NCBI RefSeq assembly: GCF_002257645.1
Contig: NZ_NQMO01000010.1
Coordinates: forward strand, 1 to 64,000
Source: Paenibacillus sp. XY044
GTDB taxonomy: Bacteria; Bacillota; Bacilli; Paenibacillales; Paenibacillaceae
DNA: 64,000 nt
Reading direction: 5' to 3'
Both the position numbers and the translations under genes were made by a program. The notes beneath the pieces are model-generated. The model did not search any database, was not told the origin of the DNA, and worked only from the letters and a program-made list of their open reading frames with translations. Each line of letters begins with the position of its first letter. The stretch's first letter is position 1. This document shows, piece after piece, positions 49,638 through 57,531 of the stretch.

Positions 49638-51158
49638 ATGCATATGAAGAGTCTGCTGCATTTTACCGAGAACCACCGGTACTGCGTGTACCGCGATTTT
49701 GGTCTAAGCAGCCTGGACAACCGAATGCTCAGCTCCGTATACCAGCCCATGGTCGGGGCATTTGCCGTCAGCTTATACCACTTGCTGTTTCAGCATATCC
49801 CGGCAGAGAAGCTGGGCTACTCCCGGGCCGAACAGCAGCGGCGCATTTTTCTGTCGCTCGGGCTCGAGCCCAGCGAGAAGGGGCGCAAATATCTGATTGA
49901 GCAGGCTTCCCGTCTGGAAGCGGTGGGACTGCTGCAAACCTGCCGGATTTACGTACCCGAGCAGGAAGATTACATGTATGAATACGAGCTCCAGGCCCCG
50001 CTTTCGCCATCGGAGTTTTTTAATACGCAGCATCTGACACTGCTCCTGCGTGACAAGATCGGCAAATTTGCCGTCCTGTCGCTGCGCGAGGAGCTGTGGT
50101 CGAAGGAACCGGAAGAGTATGCCGGAACATCCTCGGTTCATAAAGAAAATATTTCACTGGCTTTTTACGATATTTTTGAACTAAACACCCATGTGATCGA
50201 TTACGAGCTGGAGCAGGCGTTGTCCGAGGTATCCACGTCAAGGCAGCCTGGCCTTCGGGTGCTGGAGGAGGAGGGGGCGCTGAATTATTCGGATATCATC
50301 CTGCGCTTCCCGCGGGATTCCGCTAACCGCCGGCATGTGGAGGGGCTGCGCTTCAACCACGAGCAGATGGGCGTGATCAATTTTGTCGGGCGCAAATACG
50401 ATCTCAGCGTTCAGGACATTTGCCGCCTGCTGGATGAGGACGGTATCTTCGGATCCGACGGCGACATTCTGCTCGATGAGCTGCAACATAAGGCCAGCCT
50501 GCAATTCCGCCAGGACAAGCGGCGTCAGGAACAGCGGGAAGTATATGCGGGAAAGGTTATTTCCTTCCGTCAGGCGGAAAGTGAAGAAGAGCAGGCTCCG
50601 CTGGAGCACGCCGTCCAGATGGAGTATTACGTCGACGTTCCGGTCCAGTTCCAATCCAAATGCGACATTCACCAGTATAATATGATGCTTCGGAATGAGC
50701 CGTATACGAAGCTGCTCAGAACGTATTTTCCGGGCTCGGTGCCGGATAATTTTATCGATATATTCGAGAAGATCGACCTCAGCTATAAGCTGCCGGGTGA
50801 AGTCATCAATGTGTTGATCCACTACTTGATGTCCCTGTTGACCGAAGGCGGAAACGACCAGCGGATCAACCGCAATTTTGTCGAGGCCATCGCCTCCAAC
50901 ATGCTGTTGAAGCAGGTTAATTCCTATGAGAAAGCCGTGGAGTACATCCGCGACCAGTCCAAGGTCAAAGGAAAGCAGGCCGCAGCGGCCGGCGGCACGA
51001 GAACCCGTACATACGGCGGCAAAACGGTGAAGATCAAGCCGGATATCCCGGTGGCCCAGGAAGACGGGCAGGGCGGCGATGTCAGCGAGGAAGAGTTCGA
51101 GGAAATGCTGCGCATGGCGGCTGAAATGCAGGCGAGCAAGAAAAAGGGCGGCATATAG
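49638..51158 (+). CDS. dnaB: Replication initiation and membrane attachment protein DnaB
   Basis: A 506-residue protein of the Bacillota DnaB/DnaD family. It has an N-terminal winged helix (YRDFGLSSLDNRMLSSVYQPMVG), a central helical tract and a C-terminal DnaB-2 (DDBH2) domain near 330-440 (LSYKLPGEVINVLIHYLM). It is an initiation factor, not the replicative helicase of the same name in E. coli. It brings the DnaI-helicase complex to oriC and PriA-marked forks. It is followed 30 bp later by dnaI, the conserved pair. No nrdR gene precedes it as in Bacillus. Confidence 0.92.
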   Translation: MHMKSLLHFTENHRYCVYRDFGLSSLDNRMLSSVYQPMVGAFAVSLYHLLFQHIPAEKLGYSRAEQQRRIFLSLGLEPSEKGRKYLIEQASRLEAVGLLQTCRIYVPEQEDYMYEYELQAPLSPSEFFNTQHLTLLLRDKIGKFAVLSLREELWSKEPEEYAGTSSVHKENISLAFYDIFELNTHVIDYELEQALSEVSTSRQPGLRVLEEEGALNYSDIILRFPRDSANRRHVEGLRFNHEQMGVINFVGRKYDLSVQDICRLLDEDGIFGSDGDILLDELQHKASLQFRQDKRRQEQREVYAGKVISFRQAESEEEQAPLEHAVQMEYYVDVPVQFQSKCDIHQYNMMLRNEPYTKLLRTYFPGSVPDNFIDIFEKIDLSYKLPGEVINVLIHYLMSLLTEGGNDQRINRNFVEAIASNMLLKQVNSYEKAVEYIRDQSKVKGKQAAAAGGTRTRTYGGKTVKIKPDIPVAQEDGQGGDVSEEEFEEMLRMAAEMQASKKKGGI

Positions 51159-51188
51159 AACCGCCTGAAGGGAGAGGAGGACATCGGC

Positions 51189-52145
51189 ATGGATTCTTTG
51201 GGGCAGCTGCTTAAGCAGATGAGAGGGCCTTCCTTTATACAGCGGTCGCAGGAGATCGCGGACGAATTGTTGAGGGATCCGGCGGTGCGGGAGCTCCGGC
51301 AGGAGCATCCGGAGCTGGACGAGTCGCTGCTGCGGTTAAATGTGACCCGGCTGTACCAGTATGCCGCCGACCGGCGGCACTGTGAACGCTGCCCGGGGCT
51401 GGAGCGGTGCCCGAACGATTTTTCGGGCCATTACAGCAAGCTGGGGGTGGAGGTCGTCAATGGGGTCACGGAGCTGGTGGAACGCAAGGTTCCCTGCTCC
51501 CTGCATACGGCCAAGCAGCAAGAGGACCAGATCAAGAAGCGGATCCGCAGCTTTTACGTGGACGAGCGTGCATTGAGCGAGGGATATAACGAAGTCGAGA
51601 TTATGGGCAAGGACCGCAGCCGGGCTCCAGCGGTGAACCAGGTGTTCCGGTATATCCGGGACGTACGCGAGAATGGTCTGCCGAACAAGGGGCTGTATCT
51701 TTACGGCTCTTTCGGCACCGGCAAAACGTTTCTGATGAGCTATCTGCTCCATGAGCTGGCGATTACCGGTCATACGGGGGTTATCGTGTTCATGCCTGAT
51801 TTTGTGGAGGACCTGAAAGGGATGCTGACCGATAACGTGAAGCTGAAGGAAACCGTGGAGCTGATGAAGGAATGTGATCTGCTCATATTTGACGATATCG
51901 GCGCGGAAAACTTGAGTCCCTGGGTGCGCGACCACGTGCTGGGCTCCATCTTGAATTACCGGATGAACCGCAAGCCGACCTTCTATACGTCGAATTATGC
52001 CTTGGACGGCCTCGAGAAGCATCTGAGCTTCACGAATAAAGACGGCGAAGAGGGGCATAAGGGGCAGCGGCTGATGGACCGGATCGCGCCGTTCGTCGAT
52101 GTCGTGCATCTGCACGGTGAGAACCAGCGCCGTAAACAGGAATAG
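51189..52145 (+). CDS. dnaI: Primosomal helicase loader DnaI
   Basis: The 318-residue protein has an N-terminal domain with a cysteine/histidine zinc-binding set (HCERCPGLERCPNDFSGHYS near 65-84) that contacts the helicase. An AAA+ domain follows: Walker A GSFGTGKTF, Walker B LLIFDDIGAENL and sensor/arginine region DRIAPF. DnaI loads the replicative helicase at origins and restarted forks. It is the second gene of dnaB-dnaI and ends at a terminator. Confidence 0.94.
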   Translation: MDSLGQLLKQMRGPSFIQRSQEIADELLRDPAVRELRQEHPELDESLLRLNVTRLYQYAADRRHCERCPGLERCPNDFSGHYSKLGVEVVNGVTELVERKVPCSLHTAKQQEDQIKKRIRSFYVDERALSEGYNEVEIMGKDRSRAPAVNQVFRYIRDVRENGLPNKGLYLYGSFGTGKTFLMSYLLHELAITGHTGVIVFMPDFVEDLKGMLTDNVKLKETVELMKECDLLIFDDIGAENLSPWVRDHVLGSILNYRMNRKPTFYTSNYALDGLEKHLSFTNKDGEEGHKGQRLMDRIAPFVDVVHLHGENQRRKQE

Positions 52146-52215
52146 AAAATCACCCTGCCAACGGGCCAGTTGCCAAACGGCATTTTGCATACGAACATTC
52201 ATCATACGTGAAACC

Positions 52216-52266
52216 AAAAAAACCTGGCCAACCTGTCCAAAAGACAGGCTGAGCCAGGTTTTCTTG
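52216..52266. terminator. Bidirectional terminator after dnaI
   Basis: AAAACCTGGC pairs with GCCAGGTTTTC, with an inner CCTGTC/GACAGG stem; T-runs exist on both strands for the convergent dnaI and small gene. Confidence 0.85.
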
Positions 52267-52283
52267 TAAGCCCTGCGGGCCAA

Positions 52284-52442
52284 TTAGCCGGAAATAACAA
52301 ATTTAATGATCACCATGACTGCGAACAGAACGGTCATAAACAGCGCCATTCCACCAAAGCCATTCATCAGATCCATTAAATCATTGCGCGGCTCTTCGTT
52401 CACGTGTTTCCGCGGATCGTTAGCGTGCACGTTTGCATCCAT
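52284..52442 (-). CDS. Small membrane protein, YqzM-like (52 residues)
   Basis: Begins MDANVHANDPRKHVNEEPRND, then a single membrane helix (MALFMTVLFAVMVIIKFVISG, split). The layout of a charged N-terminus with one C-terminal helix ending in IKF(V/I)xxG resembles YqzM-family proteins of Bacillota. AGGAGG lies 11 nt before the ATG, and the dnaI terminator serves its 3' end. The function is unknown. It sits opposite dnaI. Confidence 0.7.
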   Translation of the reverse strand: MDANVHANDPRKHVNEEPRNDLMDLMNGFGGMALFMTVLFAVMVIIKFVISG

Positions 52443-52839
52443 TTGAACAAATGCCTCCTCATCATGGTTTCAGCCTGATGTCAATGAGCCTTCTCAGAAC
52501 AGAGAAACCCGAGTTAACATTAGTATACCCAAACTTCAAAGAATTTGTAAAGAATATATGGTGAATACTTATAGGGGCAGGAAACGCGGCCGAGCGGTTA
52601 ACGGGCCTGAATTTCGTTTAATCTGTAATTAAGGGTTTCACATTTCTTGACGGAATGTGTTATACTTAAACTGTCCACAAAGACATATCAGTTTAGACGT
52701 CCATTTGCGCTCTTGCGATAACAGGGGATTCCAGGCGGCACGGCCGTTTTTTTGTCTCCTGCGTACAGCCGCTAAACATGGTCTGTCTTCTGTGAAGCAG
52801 AATAAACCGAATTTTTTTCTTATAAGGAGGAAACCTATT
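52443..52839 (+). promoter_or_regulatory. trxA upstream region with promoter and repeat fragment
   Basis: The promoter is TTCACA (52637-52642), 18 bp, then TGTTATACT, an extended -10 (TATACT at 52661-52666). The leader is about 170 nt and contains CCGCTAAACATGGTCTGTCTTCTGTGAAGCAG (two pieces, near 52770-52800), a fragment of the repeat family. No gene was found in the remainder. Confidence 0.6.
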
Positions 52840-53157
52840 ATGGCAATTGTGAATGTATCCGACCAATCCTTTAACGCTGAAATCGAAGGTCAAGGTACGG
52901 TTCTGGTAGATTTTTGGGCACCATGGTGCGGCCCTTGCAAAATGATCGCTCCAATTCTGGAAGACCTGGCTAACGAGCTCGGAGACTCCGTGAAAATTGC
53001 CAAATTGAACGTGGATGACAATCCGGAAACGGCTTCCCGTTTCGGCGTAATGAGCATCCCGACTCTGATTTTCTTCAAGGACGGTCAACCTGTTGATAAA
53101 GTGGTCGGCCTGAACTCCAAAGAAAACCTGAAAAACATCATCGCTAAACACCAATAA
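52840..53157 (+). CDS. trxA: Thioredoxin
   Basis: A 105-residue classic thioredoxin. Active site WAPWCGPCKM has Cys29 and Cys32, and the cis-proline loop is MSIPTLIFF. It reduces protein disulfides in the cytosol with NADPH via thioredoxin reductase. ATG 52840 follows AAGGAGGAAACCTATT; upstream in-frame starts lie in the leader. Terminator at 53178. Confidence 0.97.
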   Translation: MAIVNVSDQSFNAEIEGQGTVLVDFWAPWCGPCKMIAPILEDLANELGDSVKIAKLNVDDNPETASRFGVMSIPTLIFFKDGQPVDKVVGLNSKENLKNIIAKHQ

Positions 53158-53177
53158 TCGGTGCGTGGCAGATGACG

Positions 53178-53214
53178 GGCGCCTCCGGATGATTCCGGGG
53201 GCGCCTTTATTCTT
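53178..53214 (+). terminator. Terminator of trxA
   Basis: GGCGCC-CCGG pairs with CCGG-GGCGCC across a short loop with one unpaired base on each side, followed by TTTATTC. Confidence 0.8.
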
Positions 53215-53253
53215 GAACAAGGCAGGGATCCCCACCGCGGGGATTTTTTCATT

Positions 53254-53375
53254 AGATATAAGGAAGTATAAGCTTCGGTGACTGGGCTTCCTTTCCTTAT
53301 GCCGCAAGAAAAACTACCGCTAAATGCGGTCTGGCTTCTTTTAGAGGGTACGTCGTTAGACGTTTTTCTTATATG
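53254..53375. repeat. Structured intergenic repeat, copy R4
   Basis: A complete copy: 5' hairpin AAGGAAG/CTTCCTT around TATAAGCTTCGG, then outer helix AAGAAAAAC (53306-53314) and GTTTTTCTT (53362-53370). That helix encloses ACCGC/GCGGT and GTCTGGC/GTTAGAC hairpins. Relative to R2, the second stem has changes on both sides that keep pairing through G-U wobbles, which argues for RNA structure. It lies between trxA and uvrC. Confidence 0.8.
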
Positions 53376-53511
53376 AAATATATACAGTATACAGGGATCA
53401 CCGCAAAGTATCTAAAGCAGGCGTCGGAGCAACCCGACTTTGCCGGGTGATATTGCTGAATTCCGCCGTCTTCTCCTATAATATAAGTACCGGGAGGTGA
53501 GCCGATAAGGC

Positions 53512-55392
53512 ATGGACGATTTTGCAAAGCAATTACAGGAACAGGAAAAAGCATTGGAGAAGATCCGCAACAAGCTGGCTTTGCTGCCCGATCTGCCCGG
53601 TTGTTACTTAATGAAGAATGCCGATGGCAAGATCATTTACGTGGGGAAAGCCAAGGTGTTGAAGAACCGGGTCCGTTCCTATTTTACCGGCAGTCATGAC
53701 GGCAAGACGCAGCGTCTGGTGGCGGATATCCGGGATTTTGAATATATCGTGACCGGAAGCAACATTGAAGCACTCATTCTTGAATGTAATTTGATTAAAA
53801 CGCATCAGCCGCGATATAACGTCCTGCTGAAGGACGATAAGACGTTTCCTTATATTAAAATTACCAATGAGCCGCATCCCCGCCTTGAGGTGACCAGACG
53901 CGTGCTCAAGGACAAGGCCAAATATTTCGGCCCTTATCCGAATGCTTACGCCGCCCAGCAAACGAAAAAGCTGCTGGATCGGATGTACCCGCTGCGCAAA
54001 TGCGGGGTCATGCCGAAAGAAGTGTGCCTGTACTACCACATGGGCCAATGCCTGGCACCGTGCGAGAAGGAAGTTCCCCAGGAGGAGTATGACCGTATTA
54101 CCCAGGAAATTACTTCTTTTCTGAGCGGCGGACATGAGGAGATTAAGAAGGAGCTCCAGCGCAAGATGCAGGAAGCGGCGGAGGATTTGTATTTTGAACG
54201 GGCCAAGGAGCTGCGCGATCAGATCCTCAACATTGAAGCGATCATGGAGAAGCAGAAGATTACGACGACGGACACGAAGGACCGCGACGTATTGGGCTTT
54301 GCCGTGGATAAAGGCTGGATGTGCGTGCAGATTTTGTATATGCGGCAGGGGAAAATGATTCAGCGCCACGCGTCAGTGTTTCCATTCTATGGCGAGGCGT
54401 ACAACGATTTTATGTCCTTCGTGACGCAGTATTACAGCGACAATCCGGCGCTGCCGAAGGAGATTTTGCTGCCTGACATGCCGAAAGGGGAAGAGCCGGA
54501 GGACGGTCAGGCTGCTGATGCGGGAGAGTCCGGCGATGCCGGTGGAGGTGCCTCTTCCCTGCAGGAATGGCTCGGCATCAAGGTGCTGGTGCCCCAGCGT
54601 GGGACGAAGCGCCAGCTTGTGGCTATGGCGGAAGAGAACGCCAAGGTCTCGCTGGACGAGAAGTTCCGCCTGATCGAACGGGATGAGGAGCGGACGTCTA
54701 AGGCCGCCGCCAACCTCGGCCAATATATCGGCATTGAATCGCTGCACCGGATCGAGGCGTTCGACAACTCCAACATCCAGGGCACGAATCCGGTATCGGC
54801 GATGGTCGTCTTTATCGATGGTAAACCCGACAAGAAGGAATACCGGAAATACAAGATCCGTTCGGTTCAGGGACCAGACGATTACGATACGATGCGGGAG
54901 GTCGTTCGCAGACGTTATGAGCGGGCGCTAAAGGAAAATCTGGAGCTGCCCGACCTGATCGTCGTGGACGGCGGCAAAGGGCAAATTTCCGCCGCGATCG
55001 ACGTGCTGCAGAACGAGCTGGGCCTGTTCATTCCGGTCTGCGGACTGGTCAAGGACGTCAAGCACCGGACTGCGCAGCTGATGGTGGGCGATCCGCCCGA
55101 ACCGATTTCGCTGCCGCGTGACAGCCAGGAGTTCTACCTGCTCCAGCGCATCCAGGATGAGGTGCACCGGTTCGCCATCACCTTCCACCGCGAGCAGCGC
55201 GGCAAGTCGATGGTGGCGTCCAAGCTCGATGCCATCCCGGGCATCGGCGAGAAGCGGCGCAAGCTGCTGCTGAAGCATTTTGGCTCGCTCAAAAAAATAA
55301 AAGAGGCCCGGATTGAAGACTTCCGGCCTCTCTCGATCGGCGACAAGCTCGCCGGCCAAATTATAGCAGCCCTTCAGGAGGAGGAGTCGTAG
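53512..55392 (+). CDS. uvrC: Excinuclease ABC subunit C
   Basis: The 626-residue protein has an N-terminal GIY-YIG nuclease (GCYLMKNADGKIIYVGKAKVLKNR, split), and a central cysteine cluster (CGVMPKEVCLYYHMGQCLAPCEK, split). The UVR helical domain binding UvrB is near residues 200-245. The RNase H-like nuclease carries EAFDNSNIQGTNPVSAMVVF and a catalytic VVDGGKGQ, and C-terminal helix-hairpin-helix repeats carry IPGIGEKRRKLLLKHFGS. It makes both incisions in nucleotide excision repair. It has an acidic, low-complexity insert near 325-345 (EEPEDGQAADAG). The end overlaps the convergent CPBP gene by 32 bp. Confidence 0.96.
   Translation: MDDFAKQLQEQEKALEKIRNKLALLPDLPGCYLMKNADGKIIYVGKAKVLKNRVRSYFTGSHDGKTQRLVADIRDFEYIVTGSNIEALILECNLIKTHQPRYNVLLKDDKTFPYIKITNEPHPRLEVTRRVLKDKAKYFGPYPNAYAAQQTKKLLDRMYPLRKCGVMPKEVCLYYHMGQCLAPCEKEVPQEEYDRITQEITSFLSGGHEEIKKELQRKMQEAAEDLYFERAKELRDQILNIEAIMEKQKITTTDTKDRDVLGFAVDKGWMCVQILYMRQGKMIQRHASVFPFYGEAYNDFMSFVTQYYSDNPALPKEILLPDMPKGEEPEDGQAADAGESGDAGGGASSLQEWLGIKVLVPQRGTKRQLVAMAEENAKVSLDEKFRLIERDEERTSKAAANLGQYIGIESLHRIEAFDNSNIQGTNPVSAMVVFIDGKPDKKEYRKYKIRSVQGPDDYDTMREVVRRRYERALKENLELPDLIVVDGGKGQISAAIDVLQNELGLFIPVCGLVKDVKHRTAQLMVGDPPEPISLPRDSQEFYLLQRIQDEVHRFAITFHREQRGKSMVASKLDAIPGIGEKRRKLLLKHFGSLKKIKEARIEDFRPLSIGDKLAGQIIAALQEEES
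55290..55332 (-). terminator. Terminator of the CPBP gene, inside the uvrC 3' coding region
   Basis: On the minus strand AGAGGCCGG and CCGGGCCTCT pair around a loop and are followed by TTTTATTTTTTT. These bases also encode the KKIKEARIEDFRPL segment of UvrC. Confidence 0.75.
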
Positions 55393-57055
55393 CATACGGC
55401 TTCTCCTTCTTTTTGCCGTAAAACAGGTAAATGACCCAGGCGACGATAAACGGCATGATGCAGGTGATCACCCCGGCCAGGATGTTCGTCAAATCCCCCA
55501 TGCTGAACAAGCTGAAACTCATCAGAATGCTGTCGAACACGACGTGAGCGAACATGACCGCGATATAGCCGTGACGCAGGAAGATCAAGCTGAACAGGAG
55601 ACCGATGAACAGGAGCTCGATCGGCCGGGTGTAAATCGGGTAAATCGGGTACAGTGTATGGCCGAAGGCCCAAATCAGCGTCGGAATGACGCAGGCGACA
55701 AACGTGTTTCTAACGATTTTCTTCAGCATCGAAATGCCGAACAGCCGGTACACCGCTTCTTCGGAAATGCCAGCCATCCAGGCCATGATCGGCAGCATCC
55801 ACGGGTACAGCATGTTATACGGAGACTGCGAGGCGTCCGTCGTGGACCAGCTGTGGATCGTCCGGTCCAGCACGAGATAGATCACCGACTGAACCCCCAT
55901 CAGAATAAACGCCCACAAATACCCGGTGAACATGCTGTGGAGCACGTAGCGCCCGTATCCGGGCTCTTTGGCGCGGGCCCAGGCGTTGTAACCGGCTTTG
56001 CGCCACAGCCCGTCACCGCCGACCAGGGAGAAGTACAGGAGCACCGTCATCGCAATGCTGAGAATGACCTGCACGACCATGGCTACGACCAGCCCAAATT
56101 GCGAGAAGCCTTCCGCTTCCAGCACCGGCAGCATGTTATACGTCGTCAGCATTGAAACGATAAAATAAAACAAGGACAGAAACAGCCCGCGGGCAAAGGA
56201 AGTGTACCGCCGCGTCAGCGCGCTGTAAATGATGGCGAGTATGCCGAGCACGATCGTAAACAGTCCATAGCCCAGCATCGTCAGCATGGTGGCGCTGCTC
56301 GTCTGCTTTTCCACATAAGCCGTATGGGAGGAAGGAACCGAAAATCCCGGCAGGAAGGAATGAAGCTGGCCATCCTCAAAGGCGAACCTGAACTCCAGCT
56401 GCGACTCCCCGATGTGTGAGGACGGGTCGGTATAAATCAAGCCGGGCTCATCCTTGCCGCTTGCTACTTTTAATTGGCTGGTGTTGTAACCGAGCTTCTG
56501 CAGCCAGGATTGCGCTATTTCTTCTTTGTCATCGACCGTCATGTTGCCTTCAACGATCCGCAGCTTCTGCTTGCGCAGGGTCTCGCTCGATTCGGCCATG
56601 GCGGCCGCATACTTGGAATACGGTGGTGTGATGGAAAAACCCACTACGTTGCCTGTGTTCATATGTACGTCTATGTTGACATATCCCTGGCCGTCCGACT
56701 CGGGAAGGCGAACCCGGAACACGTCGTAAGGATATTTCTGCTCGTATTTCTTGTTATAATCGTCGAGAAGCTTCTCTTTGGATAAATAACCGTACAGGTC
56801 CGATTCCGATTGATACGTGACAAGCGGTTTGTCCGCAATGCCTGTTTGGATATTCAACCGGTCCGATGCAAACGCTGTGGCGGCAGCTTCCGCTTTCGAT
56901 TTGCTGATGACCTTGGTCGTTTGTCCTTCAAGCGTTTCCGAGCTCGTCTGGGGAAACACTTGTACGATAAAGAATAAAACAAGGCCGATGACCCCCAGAA
57001 TGCCCAGCCATTTATAATTGGCCCTGATTTCCAGCGGCTGGTTTAACCGGTCCAT
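55361..57055 (-). CDS. CPBP-family intramembrane metalloprotease
   Basis: A 564-residue protein: one N-terminal membrane helix, an extracytoplasmic region of about 250 residues (Q-S-S-E-T to PSSHTAYVEK), then eight or more membrane helices. The protease motifs of CPBP (Abi/CAAX-like) are EEAVYR near residue 440, the FxxxH of WAFGHTLY and HVVFD. Such enzymes cut membrane proteins or prenylated peptides within the bilayer; the substrate is unknown. ATG 57055 is 5 nt after GGGGGG. Its 3' end overlaps uvrC by 32 bp. Confidence 0.82.
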   Translation of the reverse strand: MDRLNQPLEIRANYKWLGILGVIGLVLFFIVQVFPQTSSETLEGQTTKVISKSKAEAAATAFASDRLNIQTGIADKPLVTYQSESDLYGYLSKEKLLDDYNKKYEQKYPYDVFRVRLPESDGQGYVNIDVHMNTGNVVGFSITPPYSKYAAAMAESSETLRKQKLRIVEGNMTVDDKEEIAQSWLQKLGYNTSQLKVASGKDEPGLIYTDPSSHIGESQLEFRFAFEDGQLHSFLPGFSVPSSHTAYVEKQTSSATMLTMLGYGLFTIVLGILAIIYSALTRRYTSFARGLFLSLFYFIVSMLTTYNMLPVLEAEGFSQFGLVVAMVVQVILSIAMTVLLYFSLVGGDGLWRKAGYNAWARAKEPGYGRYVLHSMFTGYLWAFILMGVQSVIYLVLDRTIHSWSTTDASQSPYNMLYPWMLPIMAWMAGISEEAVYRLFGISMLKKIVRNTFVACVIPTLIWAFGHTLYPIYPIYTRPIELLFIGLLFSLIFLRHGYIAVMFAHVVFDSILMSFSLFSMGDLTNILAGVITCIMPFIVAWVIYLFYGKKKEKPYATTPPPEGLL

Positions 57056-57274
57056 GAAATCCCCCCTTGAATAGTGATAAAGATAAGATATCCCCCAATA
57101 CAGTACGGTAAACATAACATAGAAGATTCGCTCAAAACCAGTATACCCTGAAAATAGTAGTGAAAAAACGATGAAAATCAAGGAAAGCCACCGAAAAGAG
57201 AAGATAACCGCAGGCCATGTCCACGTGCATTGCGAATCAGGCTGTTTTCCATCCAATTCATGAGAAAAAGGCCT

Positions 57275-57303
57275 TTGTGATGTCCCACAATAAAGATTAT
57301 AAT
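57275..57303 (+). promoter_or_regulatory. Promoter of the ydaO riboswitch-ktr operon
   Basis: TTGTGA (57275-57280), exactly 17 bp, TATAAT (57298-57303), about 15 bp before the riboswitch. Confidence 0.8.
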
Positions 57304-57317
57304 TTTGATGCAAATGA

Positions 57318-57505
57318 ATAAGAACGCCGAATTTCTCATTAGAAAACGGGGGAACCATTTTTTTGGGGTGAATTTCGCGAGCGACGTAGCACCGCACCGC
57401 GAATAGGGCAACCTGTGCATGCCCGAATCCGTCAGCTAACCTCGTAGGCGTCGTGCATGCAGGAGCCAAACCGAAAGGCATTGGATTTCCGATGCTTTTT
57501 TTCTT
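57318..57505 (+). ncRNA. c-di-AMP (ydaO/yuaA) riboswitch with terminator
   Basis: The conserved ydaO blocks are present in order: CGCCGAATTTC, ACGGGGGAACCA, GGGGTGAATTTCGCG, GAATAGGGCAACCT, and GCCCGAATCCGTCAGCTAACCTCGTAGGCG (split). A likely expression-platform terminator, AAAGGCATTGGATTTCCGATGCTTTTTTT, is at about 57475-57502. ydaO RNAs switch genes off when c-di-AMP is high and often control potassium uptake, which matches ktrB downstream. Confidence 0.93.
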
Positions 57506-57531
57506 TTGACTTTTTTAAAGAGGTGAATGTA

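Noticed and set aside
52840..53157. Both thioredoxin-like genes as redundant trxA copies
   Set aside because: Only this one has WCGPC; the gene at 25666 has WCSDC and little similarity outside the fold, so they are not equivalent.
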